A stretch of 64,000 bases of DNA from assembly GCF_002870965.1 (NCBI RefSeq), contig NZ_PHSO01000007.1, positions 62,001 through 126,000 of the forward strand, in the 5' to 3' direction. This document shows, one piece after another, positions 15,568 to 25,981 of the stretch. Under the pieces are notes generated by a model. It saw only the letters and a program-made list of their open reading frames with translations, made no database searches and was not told the origin of the DNA. Each line of letters begins with the position of its first letter. Positions within the stretch are counted from its first letter, which is position 1. The position numbers and the translations under genes are program-made. This DNA is from Tsuneonella flava (GTDB lineage Bacteria > Pseudomonadota > Alphaproteobacteria > Sphingomonadales > Sphingomonadaceae).

Positions 15568-16211
15568 GATTCTGTCCTCCGGGGCACGCCATATTCGAGA
15601 GTGCCGAGGCGTTGCATCTCAGCCGTCTGGAACAATTTGGGATCGGCCAGATAATCGCGCACCATCTCCAGCGTATCGAAGCCCCAGAATAGTTCCTCCC
15701 CGATCGCGAGCGTGGGCACGCCAAACACGCCGCGCGCGATCGCCGCCTCGGTGTTGGCGCGGAGTCCGTCCTTTACATCCGCGCTTGCGATCCTGTCCTG
15801 CACATCGGAAAGACCAAGTTCGCCGCCAAGCCTCTCCAGTTCGGCGCCATCGGTCAAATCCCGGCCTTTCCCAAAAACCGCCTCGAATAGGGCATCGACA
15901 GCATCCGCGCGGGCATCGAGCGCAATCAGCAGCCGCAGGGCCTCGACCGAACGAAACGGATGCGTATCGGGAAAGCGCAGCGCAATGCCGTTCCTGTCAG
16001 CCAGCCATTGGCACATGCGATAAGTCTGCGCCCGCTTCGGCGGCACTTCCGCCGGGCCGATCAGACCCCAATGATTGAGCAGCGCGCCCAGAAGCACCGG
16101 GAGCGGACGTATTTCCAGCCCGAAATCGTCTTCACGCAGGCGCTTCCACATCAGGAAGGCGAAGGGCGAGACGGGATCGAAATAGAAATCGGCCGGGGTC
16201 TTCGTGCTCAT
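15564..16211 (-). CDS. DsbA-family/2-hydroxychromene-2-carboxylate isomerase-like protein
   Basis: 215 residues of the kappa-GST/DsbA thioredoxin fold. The N-terminal FYFDPVSPFAFLMWKRL carries a serine where DsbA has CxxC, as in HCCA isomerases, and the C-terminal RGVFGVPTLAIGEELFWGFDTLEMV is the cis-Pro region. HCCA isomerases act with glutathione in naphthalene-type degradation, but many homologues have no known substrate. It leads the leftward operon. The divergent upstream region (16212-16284) is shared with the cupin gene on the other side. Confidence 0.82.
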   Translation of the reverse strand: MSTKTPADFYFDPVSPFAFLMWKRLREDDFGLEIRPLPVLLGALLNHWGLIGPAEVPPKRAQTYRMCQWLADRNGIALRFPDTHPFRSVEALRLLIALDARADAVDALFEAVFGKGRDLTDGAELERLGGELGLSDVQDRIASADVKDGLRANTEAAIARGVFGVPTLAIGEELFWGFDTLEMVRDYLADPKLFQTAEMQRLGTLEYGVPRRTES

Positions 16212-16275
16212 CTGGTTGCTCCTTGGGCCTCATCATTGTATCAAATCATGAGTCGATCAAATCAAACATTGTATT

Positions 16276-16283
16276 GGTTCAAT
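16276..16283 (+). promoter_or_regulatory. MocR-type half-site just before the cupin start
   Basis: ggttcaat, within tattggttcaat, repeats one arm of the palindrome at 11304-11323 and ends 1 bp before the ATG at 16285. A bound regulator here would block transcription or translation of the cupin-dioxygenase genes. A looser match (tatcaaat) occurs near 16240-16250. Eight bases can recur by chance, so this is suggestive only. Confidence 0.35.
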
Positions 16284-16284
16284 C

Positions 16285-16791
16285 ATGGCCGTTACCACAC
16301 CCCCCGTTCTTCATCTCAATGCCCTGAAGCTGCAGGCACAGGCGCACGGCGATATCTATCAAGCGCGTACGGCTTCCTTCGCGTCGTCGCTGGGTGCGCG
16401 CATGCTGGGCGGGAAGCTGGTCGTGTTGCCGCCGGGCAAGCGGGCGTGGCCCTTCCACGGCCATCACGCAAATGAGGAACTGTTCGTGATCCTCTCCGGC
16501 AGTGGCCGCCTACGCTATGCCGATGGCGACCATGCGTTGCGGGCGGGCGATGTCGCACTGTGCCCGGCCATTGGGGCGGCAAGTGCGCACCAGATCATCA
16601 ACACCGGCGATACGGACCTGCGCTATCTCGCCATCAGCACGATGAACGAGCCCGACGTGATCGACTATCCCGATAGCGGCAAGTTCGCGGTCATGGCAGG
16701 CGCCGCGCCCGGCGGCGACAAGGCGAGCCGGTCGGTGGACCATGTCGGGCGCTATGCCGATGCGGTCGGCTACTGGGACGGCGAGACATGA
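16285..16791 (+). CDS. Cupin-domain protein preceding the dioxygenase
   Basis: 168 residues. The cupin motif 1 is well formed (GKRAWPFHGHHANEELFVILSGSGRLRYADG, with two His and Glu) and motif 2 reads GDVALCPAIGAASAHQIIN. The C-terminal extension (VMAGAAPGGDKASRSVDHVG, then YWDG) resembles sugar- or small-acid-binding cupins. It overlaps the dioxygenase gene by ATGA, implying joint function. There is no clear ribosome binding site, and the half-site sits right before the start. It could be a sensor, epimerase or metal-dependent enzyme. Confidence 0.82.
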   Translation: MAVTTPPVLHLNALKLQAQAHGDIYQARTASFASSLGARMLGGKLVVLPPGKRAWPFHGHHANEELFVILSGSGRLRYADGDHALRAGDVALCPAIGAASAHQIINTGDTDLRYLAISTMNEPDVIDYPDSGKFAVMAGAAPGGDKASRSVDHVGRYADAVGYWDGET

Positions 16792-17504
16792 CCGGGCAGC
16801 TTGCCACCACCTCCGGCGAGTGCATCGCCACGCCACCCGCCCTGCTCCTGCCGCCGGGCAAGCTGGTTGATCCCGGCAACCCCGAATGGGGAGCATTTGC
16901 ACGGAGTTGGGATGATCTGCCGCGCGACACATGGATGGCCGACAGTGGCACCTATCGCCGCAGACGCTATGCCGCCTTTGAGGTGGCAGGCGGGAAATGC
17001 ACACGCCTGCCGCATCGCGCGCATTACCAAGAGCGCGATCACAATCCATTGAATGGCGGCATCGAACGCTGGTTCGCGCCGATGTGCGAAGCTCAAACCA
17101 GAACGCTGCTGTTTCAGGCGCTAGTAATGGGTACTGCCTCCCTTATCGCGGATGCCAGCGCGGTGAGTTCCGAATCGTGGATGGTGGAAGCACATCAGTT
17201 TCGCATCGAAGCGCTGCCGGGACAGCCCGGCCTCCCCACGCCGGAGGGAATGCATCATGACGGGCGCGACTGGGTGCTGATCCTGCTTGTCGGCGGCAGC
17301 GAATACGCGGGAGGTGAAAGCCGCGTCGAAGAGGATTCCGGCGCGTGTATCCTCGAACATCGGCTAACCCGTCCCGGCGAAGCCTTGCTCCTGAATGACC
17401 GGGATGTCCGTCACGGTACGACACCCATCGAGTCCGCGAAGCTGGGCGCCCCGGCATGGCGGGACACGCTGGTCCTCACCTTCGCGCAAGCGCGGGAAAG
17501 TTGA
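16788..17504 (+). CDS. 2-oxoglutarate/Fe(II) dioxygenase of the L-isoleucine 4-hydroxylase-like family
   Basis: 238 residues. The metal triad is visible: H156-x-D158 in GMHHDGRDWVLI and a distal H209 in DVRHGTTPI. The family fold marks are QFRIEALP, LLVGGSEYAGGES and LNDRDVRHG. Proteins of this family (2OG-Fe_Oxy_2) hydroxylate free aliphatic amino acids such as isoleucine, leucine or methionine. Together with two LysE exporters and a MocR regulator nearby, this suggests making and exporting a hydroxylated amino acid. It is coupled to the cupin upstream and separated by 8 bp from the P-loop gene downstream. The exact substrate is unknown. Confidence 0.85.
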   Translation: MTGQLATTSGECIATPPALLLPPGKLVDPGNPEWGAFARSWDDLPRDTWMADSGTYRRRRYAAFEVAGGKCTRLPHRAHYQERDHNPLNGGIERWFAPMCEAQTRTLLFQALVMGTASLIADASAVSSESWMVEAHQFRIEALPGQPGLPTPEGMHHDGRDWVLILLVGGSEYAGGESRVEEDSGACILEHRLTRPGEALLLNDRDVRHGTTPIESAKLGAPAWRDTLVLTFAQARES

Positions 17505-17512
17505 GGGACGGG

Positions 17513-18052
17513 ATGGATCGCTTCTTCGTAGTAACTGGCGGACCGGGATCAGGCAAAAGCACGCTCCTCGCGGCTTTGGCCGAACAAGGCTTGCCCCACA
17601 TGCCGGAAGCAGGACGAGCGGTGATCCGCGACGAGGTGGCCGCAGGCGGAACCGCTCTACCATGGAGTGATCGGGACGCCTTTGCCGCACGCATGCTGGC
17701 GCATGACCTGCGCTCCTATGAGGACGCACAGACGAAAGACGGCGTCCTGTTCTTCGACCGAGGCATTCCCGACATCATCGGCTACCGCACATTATGCGGG
17801 CTTGGCATTCCCAGCAACCTCTCACGCGCGGCAGAAAGCAACCGGTACAACCACCATGTGTTCATCGCGCCGCCCTGGGCAGAGATTTACGCCCAGGATA
17901 CCGAGCGCAAGCAGGACTGGGACGAGGCGGTGGCAACCCATGACGTGATGGCGCGTGTCTATCAGGACCTGGGCTACCATCTCGTACCGCTCCCACTAGA
18001 CACGCCGGAAAGGCGGTCGGCGTTCGTACGCAGATGGATCGCCGAGCACTGA
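17513..18052 (+). CDS. P-loop ATPase/kinase-like protein (AAA_28 type)
   Basis: 179 residues from ATG 17513; a longer frame upstream is the tail of the previous gene's region. Walker A is at the N-terminus (VVTGGPGSGKSTLLAAL), with GVLFFDRGIPDIIGY as the Walker B-like/acid motif and an Arg-rich lid (DTERKQDWDEA). This looks like the small NTPase/kinase group annotated as AAA_28. Substrates are unknown; members often sit beside dioxygenases or acetyltransferases. It is the third gene of the cupin-dioxygenase operon. Confidence 0.85.
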   Translation: MDRFFVVTGGPGSGKSTLLAALAEQGLPHMPEAGRAVIRDEVAAGGTALPWSDRDAFAARMLAHDLRSYEDAQTKDGVLFFDRGIPDIIGYRTLCGLGIPSNLSRAAESNRYNHHVFIAPPWAEIYAQDTERKQDWDEAVATHDVMARVYQDLGYHLVPLPLDTPERRSAFVRRWIAEH

Positions 18053-18139
18053 TCTCATGGGGCACGGCCTCCCGCGATCAACCGCCGCAGCGGCGATTTC
18101 CGATGCAGTACCAGTCAATACCCTTGTCCGGAGAATCTG

Positions 18140-18580
18140 ATGCCTTCCAGAATGAATATCGCTACCCTTGTCCCCGAGTTGTATCATGCCGTTCGTGCGC
18201 TGGATTCGGCGGTCTCGCAATCCGGTCTGGACGCTCGCCTCTTGCATCTAGTCAGGTTGCGAGCGTCACAGATCAACGGATGTGCCTTTTGTGTCGATCT
18301 CCACGTCAAGGAGGCGCTGGCCGATGGGGTCGACCCCCAGACGCTGCATCTGGTGGCTGTGTGGCGCGAATCACCGTTTTTCGACGCGCGCGACAGGGCA
18401 GTGCTCGCATGGACCGAAAGCGTTACGCTTGTCGCTGAAACGGGCATTCCCGATGCTACCTATGAGCAGGTGCGGTCCGAATTCACCGAGAGCGAGATCG
18501 CGAAGCTGACGATCGCCATTGGAACAATCAATTTCTTCAATCGCATCGCAGTCAGCTCGCGAATTGTTCATCCGACCTAG
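18140..18580 (+). CDS. AhpD/carboxymuconolactone decarboxylase-family protein
   Basis: 146 residues, mostly helical, with the AhpD-type redox motif CAFCVDLH at about residue 48 (two Cys and following His) after ARLLHLVRLRASQING. Such proteins are alkylhydroperoxidase-like, using the CxxC pair, although many have unknown roles. GGAG precedes the ATG. The 3' end overlaps the C-terminus of a broken MocR gene on the opposite strand. MocR regulators are often found beside CMD-family genes, so this pair was probably once functional together. Confidence 0.88.
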   Translation: MPSRMNIATLVPELYHAVRALDSAVSQSGLDARLLHLVRLRASQINGCAFCVDLHVKEALADGVDPQTLHLVAVWRESPFFDARDRAVLAWTESVTLVAETGIPDATYEQVRSEFTESEIAKLTIAIGTINFFNRIAVSSRIVHPT

Positions 18581-19550
18581 CTGCGGCGTGGGCGCGCTCC
18601 AGAAGCTCGACCGCGCGGTCGATCTCCAACTCGCCCAGTCCGGCATAACCGAGGCGGAAGGCCGCAGGTCCAAGTCCATCGATGCTATGCTGTGCTGCAG
18701 GCGTCAGAAATAACCCCAGTTCGCTTGCCGCTTTGCTCCAGCGCTCGGGGTCGGTGCCGTCGACGATCCGCGCCCATAACGCCAGCGCGGAATGTCGAAG
18801 GCCAGTGCGTGTGGCAGAGCACTGCGCAGCCTGGCGGCCAGATAATCCCTGCGTGCATGATAGATGCGCCGCGCCTTGCGAGCATGACGCGCGAGTTCGC
18901 CATCTTCGATCATCAACGCCACGGCTTCCTCCAGCGGACCGTCACCCTGCCGGTCGATTCCCTCACGCACCGTCGCCATGCGCGCCACCAGATCCGGCGG
19001 AGCGACGACATAGTCCAGCCAAATTCCCGGAGCGAGCAGCTTGGACACCGATCCCATGTAGACAGTTCGCCTGCGGCCCGCGCCGCGATCGGTAGGACGG
19101 GCGCTCCTTCAAACCGGTAGTCATGGTCATAATCGTCTTCGAGGATCGTCAACCATGCGGTGCGAGCGAGGCCTATCAGGCGGAGGGGCCGTGAGGCGCC
19201 CATGGTGACGGTGGTGGGATACTGATGATGCGGCGTAACATAGACGACCCGTATCGACGGATCATGCGCCAGTGCCCCTTCGAGGCCGTCGATGGACATG
19301 CCACCCTCATCCACCTCGATCGGAACGACCTGTACGCCGGCAGCCCTGAACGCGGTGATAGCGAGCGAGTAGCCAGGATTTTCAACGGCAATCGCCATGT
19401 CAGGAACGGCAATGGCTTGTGCGGCAAGAAACAGCGCCATCTGGCTGCCCAGCGTCACCTCAGGTCGTGCGACGCGAAAGACAGGCCACGCTCGGCGGCG
19501 AGATGAGTCCTCAAGGCTTTGCGAAGCGCAGTGGTCCCGCGCGAATCATC
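18552..19550 (-). pseudogene. MocR-type GntR regulator, frameshifted and 5'-truncated
   Basis: The minus strand encodes a MocR aminotransferase-like domain in at least three frames. Near 19500 it reads [19 protein letters not shown], then EVTLGSQMALFLAAQAI and ILEDDYDHDYRFEGAPVLPI in a second frame. MGSVSKLLAPGIWLDYVVAP and GELARHARKARRIYHARRDYL follow in a third, and GPAAFRLGYAGLGELEIDRA ends at 18552. The N-terminal winged helix is missing; sequence beyond ~19550 belongs to a glyA-like fragment. The shifts lie near 19465, 19050-19080 and 18750-18800. It cannot make a working regulator. Confidence 0.88.
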
Positions 19551-19587
19551 ATAGCCGAGCGAGGACAATGCCTTCTTACGGATCAGC

Positions 19588-20241
19588 CCGCGCCGGATCG
19601 ACTTTGGCGCGATCCGCGCCATTGCCGATGACGTGGGGGTCTGGCTGATGGCCGATGTCGCCCATTATGCCGACCCCATCGTTGCCGGGCTCTATCCCAA
19701 CCCGGTGCCGCACGCCCATGTCGTCACCTCGACCATGCACAAGATCCTGCGCGGCCCGCGCGGCGGCGTGATCCTCAACAACGATCCGGAACTGGGCAGG
19801 AAGATCGACAAGGCGGTGTTTCCCGGCACGCAGGGTGGCCCGCTGATGCAGGTCATCGCCGCCAAGGCGGTCGCCTTCGGCGAAGCCGGAAATGCTGCGT
19901 TCGAAGACTATGCGCGGAGGGTCCGCGACAACGCCCGCGCATTGGGCGATATGCTAGTCGATGGCGGGCTGCGCCTCGTCACCGGCGGCACGGACTGCCA
20001 TTTGCAACTCGTCAACCTGCGCCCGTTTGGCATCGGCGGGCAGAGCGCCGCCGACCTGCTCGAAAGCGCTGGGCTGACCAGCAACAAGAACACGATCCCG
20101 TTCGACCCGCAGCCCCCGTCAGCCCCGTCTGGCATCCGGCTGGGCTCGCCAACAGGCACCACGCGCGGGTTCGGGGAGGCGGAATATAAGCTGATCGGGC
20201 AGACGATCCTCACCCTGCTCGATGCCGCCCGGAAGAGGTGA
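19588..20241 (+). pseudogene. glyA: Serine hydroxymethyltransferase-like gene, 3' part only
   Basis: About 215 C-terminal residues of an SHMT remain. They include [24 protein letters not shown], the PLP-lysine region [16 protein letters not shown], and [33 protein letters not shown] and [10 protein letters not shown]. The first ~190-200 residues, including much of the active site, are absent, and the upstream sequence is out of frame with no start. The divergent details suggest a non-housekeeping SHMT paralogue, perhaps alpha-methylserine type. It joins directly to an IS3 remnant downstream and a broken MocR upstream, marking a recombination scar. Confidence 0.88.
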
Positions 20242-20261
20242 TCGCCTTTGCAAAAGCACTG

Positions 20262-20480
20262 CCTGTCTTCACCAGCATCGCCCATGCCCGCAAGGAACTG
20301 GAAGCCTGGCGACACGGCTACAACCACTCCCGGCCCAACTCGAGCCTCAGGAACAGAACACCGGCCGAGATCGGGACAGGATCAATCGGCAAACCGTATT
20401 GGGGGCATGTCCCCAATACGGTTGTTGCCATCACGCCCAACGATGGGCATCAAAACGACCCAAGGCTCTACTCGTAACTG
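20262..20480 (+). pseudogene. IS3-type transposase C-terminal fragment
   Basis: A short frame reads FTSIAHARKELEAWRHGYNHSRPNSSLRNRTPAEIG, the C-terminal tail typical of IS3-group transposases (YNxxRPHSSLxxxTPAEF). The DDE core is gone. It abuts the glyA-like fragment and includes a strong hairpin (20392-20423), and the second attachment-like repeat follows within 25 bp. It is unrelated in sequence to the IS3 copy at 1-789. Confidence 0.75.
20392..20423. repeat. Perfect 13-bp inverted repeat, strong hairpin
   Basis: Arms aaccgtattgggg and ccccaatacggtt flank a 6-bp spacer (gcatgt). It lies inside the IS3 transposase remnant. Either it is a terminator-like or terminal structure of the decayed element, or two opposed copies of an IS end. 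No T-run follows. Confidence 0.7.
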
Positions 20481-20502
20481 GTAGAAACTTCGGGCCAGAC
20501 CA

Positions 20503-20610
20503 GAGCCCTAGTGCGTCCACCGTTTTTCCTTTACAATAAAGATCTTACGTCGATTCCGCCGACTAACTTGAGCCGCGGGAGTCTCTCACTGTGACCATTT
20601 TTGTGACCTG
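20503..20610 (+). repeat. Right copy of ~110-bp direct repeat with tRNA 3' end
   Basis: Matches 9459-9568 from gagccctagtgcgtccacc to tgtgacctg. Only the last 19 bases of the tRNA-Lys-like sequence remain and the final A of CCA is changed to G. Together with the left copy it brackets the 9.5-20.6 kb block as expected for an integrated element, although rearrangement has blurred the ends. Confidence 0.75.
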
Positions 20611-20669
20611 GCCGCTGCGCACATAAGTTATGAACATCGGCACATGCGCGATCCGTTCCCATTCCCACA

Positions 20670-22036
20670 TCACCGCCCGAAGCCTCCGCCCAGCGCCTGA
20701 TACAGCGTCACCTGGTTCTGCAATTGCGCGAGCTGGTTGGCTGACAAAGCGAGATCGGCGCCGCGGCGGCGCTCCTGCGCGTCGAGCCAGGCTCGCAGGG
20801 CCACGGCCCCGCTGCGGTAGCGGACTTCGTAGAGGTGTTCGGCATTGACGGCTGCATCTCTGGCGCGGCCTAGCGCTACGCCTTGCACCGCCAATTCGGC
20901 TCGGGCGGAGAGCGCGGTTTCAACCTCGGCCAGCGCTCCATAGAGCGACTTGCGGAACAGGATTACCGCCTCCTCATAGCGCGTGCGGGCGATCTGCGTC
21001 TCGAAGCGCATGGCATTGACGTTGAGGAAGGGCAGCGTCAGCCCCGCCCCGAGCGTGGCCACGGGATTGGTCAGCAGATCGAGAAGGCCGCTGCTCGATG
21101 TGCCCAGCGCCCCGGTCAGCGTAAGCGCCGGGTAGAAACTGGCCCTTGTCGCGTCGGCGCTCGCAAGCGTGCTCCGCAGCCGCAATTCGGCGGCGCGCAG
21201 GTCCGGGCGGCGGCCGAGCAGGTCGGCAGGCAGTCCGGCGGCAACCTCCGGCAGCGGCGCGGACCTCAGCGCCTGCGGTTCGTCCGGCGGGACCGGGCCG
21301 CCATCGAGCAGCACCATCAGCGCTTCGCGCATCTGCACGCGTGCCTGCCGTAACTCGGCCAGAGCGGCCTCCTGCGCGGTTACGGTCTGCTCGACCTCAT
21401 GCAATTCAAGCGCCGAAAGCGCGCCCGCCTCGTACTGCGCTTCGACCAGTGACTGCGTCCGGCGCGCATAGGCCAGGCTTTGCTCGCCCAGAGCGATGCG
21501 CTCGTTCGCCAGCGCGATTTGCCAGTAAAGCGAGGCCGTGGTGCCGACCAGCGTGAGGAAAACGCCGTCGCGATCCTCGGCGGTGGCCTCAGCCTCGAAG
21601 CGGGCCGCATCCCGGCGCGCATCGAGGCGACCGAACAGGTCCACCTCCCACCCAAGGCCAACCGATGCGGAGGCGCTCTCCGCAGACTTGCGAGCGGAGC
21701 CAGACAAGGGTTGCGACAATCCGGTGCTGAGCGAGCCGTTCGGGATCGGCATCAGCGCGTTGCCGGCGAGCCTTGCCTCCAGCCGGGCGCGGCGCACGCG
21801 GATCGCTGCGGCGGCGAGGTCCGGATTGCAGGCGATGGCGCGATCGACCAGCGCATCGAGCGCCGGATCGCCAAACTCATGCCACCATTCGTCCCGGCGC
21901 ACCGCCGTCTGCCTTGCGGGCGTCTGATAGGCGAAGGTCGCGGGAAGCGGTACTTCGGGCTGCACATAGGGCGTTGCCGTGGCGCAGCCAGCGAGAAGCG
22001 CGCTGGCGATCATCAGGGACAGGGCTGGTTTCATCA

Positions 22037-22037
<1 letters not shown>
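20670..22037 (-). CDS. Outer-membrane efflux lipoprotein, NodT/TolC family
   Basis: About 455 residues from the ATG at 22037, which overlaps the macB stop as TGATG. A lipoprotein signal is clear (MIASALLAGC, Cys at about 17). Two outer-membrane-efflux repeats follow, including WWHEFGDPALDALVDRAIACNPDL, LLGRRPDLRAAELRLRSTLA and RSGAVALRAWLDAQERR. It forms the trimeric outer-membrane channel of a tripartite exporter with MacA and MacB in the same operon. Its length is normal for the family. A second, decayed homologue lies at 27.8-28.5 kb. Confidence 0.93.
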
Positions 22038-23985
<1,948 letters not shown>

Positions 23986-23986
<1 letters not shown>

Positions 23987-25170
23987 CAGAAGCCCATCTC
24001 CATACCCGCATCGGTTGCAGGTTCGTCGACCGCTTCGGCGATGACGACCTTCTCGCCCGGTTTGACGCCTGAGAGCGCGACCGCATTGGTATCGTCAGCG
24101 ATGCCCTTGCGGACCTGCCGCGTTTCGATCTGGCCGCTCTGGTCGACCACGCGCACCTGATAGCGGCCATCAGCCCCACGTTCTCCGAGCGCCGCAAGCG
24201 GAATCATTACCGCCTTGTGTGCCCGCGCGAGCAGCACCGAGACCTGCGCGGTCATTGACGGGCGTAGACGTCCTTCGGGGTTGAGCACATCGAACAGGGC
24301 GTTGTAGTAAATCGCAGCGGTTCCTGCCGCAGCGCCGCCCGTTGTGCTGGCAGTGCTCTCCGTGGCAATCGACTCCGGCGCAGGCTCGATCTGGTCGATC
24401 CGCGCGTGATAGCGATGGTCGGGGACGCCCAGGGTAGTGAAGCTCACCGGCTGACCGACCCGCACTTTCTCCACGTCGGCTTCCGATATCTCGGTCCGCA
24501 CGGTCATCACGTCGAGGCGCGCGAGCATGACGATCGTCGGTGCTGACTGGAACGAGTTGACCGTCTGCCCCTGCTTCGTGACAACCGCGACGATGGTCCC
24601 GTCCATCGGCGCCACGATGCGGGTGAAGCCGAGGTTCAGGCGCGCTGTCTCCACCTGGGTGCGGGCCTGGACGATCTGCGCGTCCAGCGCGCGCAGCTCT
24701 CCGCGAACGGCGGTCAGCGCAGCCTCGGCAGCCTCGTGATCGGCACGCGAAGTGGCGTCGGCGGCAAGCATTTCTTGCTGACGGCGATAGGCCAGCTCGG
24801 CCTGCACCAGCGCGCCTTGCCGCGAGGCTTTCTGCGCGACCAGCGATTGGACTGCGGCCTCGGCGTTGCGCAGCGCCAGCCGTTGCGGTGCGGGATCGAT
24901 CTCGGCAATCGGGTCGCCCGCCTTCACCCGCTGGCCGAGCTCGACGTAGAGCTTCGTAACCTGACCGGAGACCTGCGCGCCCACGCTCACCAAATCCTTG
25001 GGGCGGAGCTTGCCGGTCGCGAGCACGGTCTGCTCGATATCGCCCACCGTCACCTCGGCTGTGGTAAGACCTTCGGTGGCGGATGGGCGCGCGGCGAGCC
25101 ACCAGCCAAGCACCGCAAGGACGACAATAGCGGGAAGACCAACGAAGAGAAAAAGGCGGCGTGATGTCAT
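23986..25170 (-). CDS. macA: MacA-type periplasmic adaptor (RND/ABC membrane fusion protein)
   Basis: 394 residues from the ATG at 25170; the open frame extends to 25536 but that part overlaps the regulator gene and lacks homology. An N-terminal signal-anchor ([21 protein letters not shown]) is followed by the lipoyl/barrel halves ([21 protein letters not shown] and [24 protein letters not shown]) around an alpha-hairpin (about 95-165). The beta-barrel and membrane-proximal domains end the protein. It bridges MacB and the outer-membrane channel. It heads the operon, divergent from a two-component system across 130 bp, which is the likely regulatory link. Confidence 0.93.
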
Positions 25171-25300
25171 ACGCTGTCTTATGGCAAGCGGCTCGGCTCC
25201 CGTGGGTAAGATGATCGTAAGCGAAGCGAAAAGATTGCGTAAAGATAGCTGACATCGCGCGCGCGACCTTCCAGCGTCGTTTGCAACCAGAGGATGAGAT

Positions 25301-25981
25301 GTGACCAACCTGCTGCTGATCGACGACGACGCAGACCTGAGCGCGATGCTATGCGAGTATCTCGCCGCTGAGGGCTTTACGCTCACCGTTGCCGGCAATG
25401 GCGAGGACGGCGTTGAGCAGGCGCTGACCGGGCGCTTTGAGGCGGTGATCCTCGACATCATGCTGCCGCGCATGAACGGCATCGAGGTTCTGGGCCGCAT
25501 CCGCCAGACCAGCCAGGTTCCCGTCCTGATGCTCACCGCGCGGGGTGACGATATTGACCGCGTGATCGGGCTCGAGCTTGGCGCGGACGACTATATCGCC
25601 AAGCCCTATTATCCGCGGGAGTTGCTTGCCCGGCTGCGCGCGGTGCTCCGGCGAACGGGCGGGCCGGGCGCCATCGGACCTTTGGCATTCGGCCAACTCA
25701 TGCTCGATCCCGCCCGGCGCGATGCGCGGTGGGATGGACGCTCGATCGAGCTGACCGTCACCGAGTTTGCCCTGCTGGAGGCCCTGATGCGTGCGGACGA
25801 CATCGTTTCGACCAAGGACGAGTTGTCGCTGGCCGCGCTCGGTCGGCAACGACAGCGCTACGACCGTAGCATCGACGTCCATGTCAGCAATCTGCGTCAG
25901 AAGCTCGCTCATGCCAGCGATGGCGCGGTCGAGATCGAGACCATTCGCGGCGTCGGCTATCGTCTGGCGGTGGCGCCGTGA
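25301..25981 (+). CDS. OmpR/CpxR-type response regulator
   Basis: 226 residues from a GTG at 25301. The receiver domain has the acidic pocket (LLIDDDADL), the phospho-accepting Asp in AVILDIMLPRMNG, and the conserved Thr and Lys (MLTARG, YIAKPYYPREL). A C-terminal winged helix follows (LTVTEFALLEALMR, RSIDVHVSNLRQKL, ETIRGVGYRLA). It is paired with the histidine kinase through a GTGA overlap and probably regulates the divergent macAB-nodT operon, a common arrangement for efflux control. Confidence 0.94.
   Translation: MTNLLLIDDDADLSAMLCEYLAAEGFTLTVAGNGEDGVEQALTGRFEAVILDIMLPRMNGIEVLGRIRQTSQVPVLMLTARGDDIDRVIGLELGADDYIAKPYYPRELLARLRAVLRRTGGPGAIGPLAFGQLMLDPARRDARWDGRSIELTVTEFALLEALMRADDIVSTKDELSLAALGRQRQRYDRSIDVHVSNLRQKLAHASDGAVEIETIRGVGYRLAVAP

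Noticed and set aside
25171-25536. Longer MacA with a 122-residue N-terminal extension
   Set aside because: The extension overlaps the response-regulator gene, lacks homology, and would bury the signal-anchor inside the protein.
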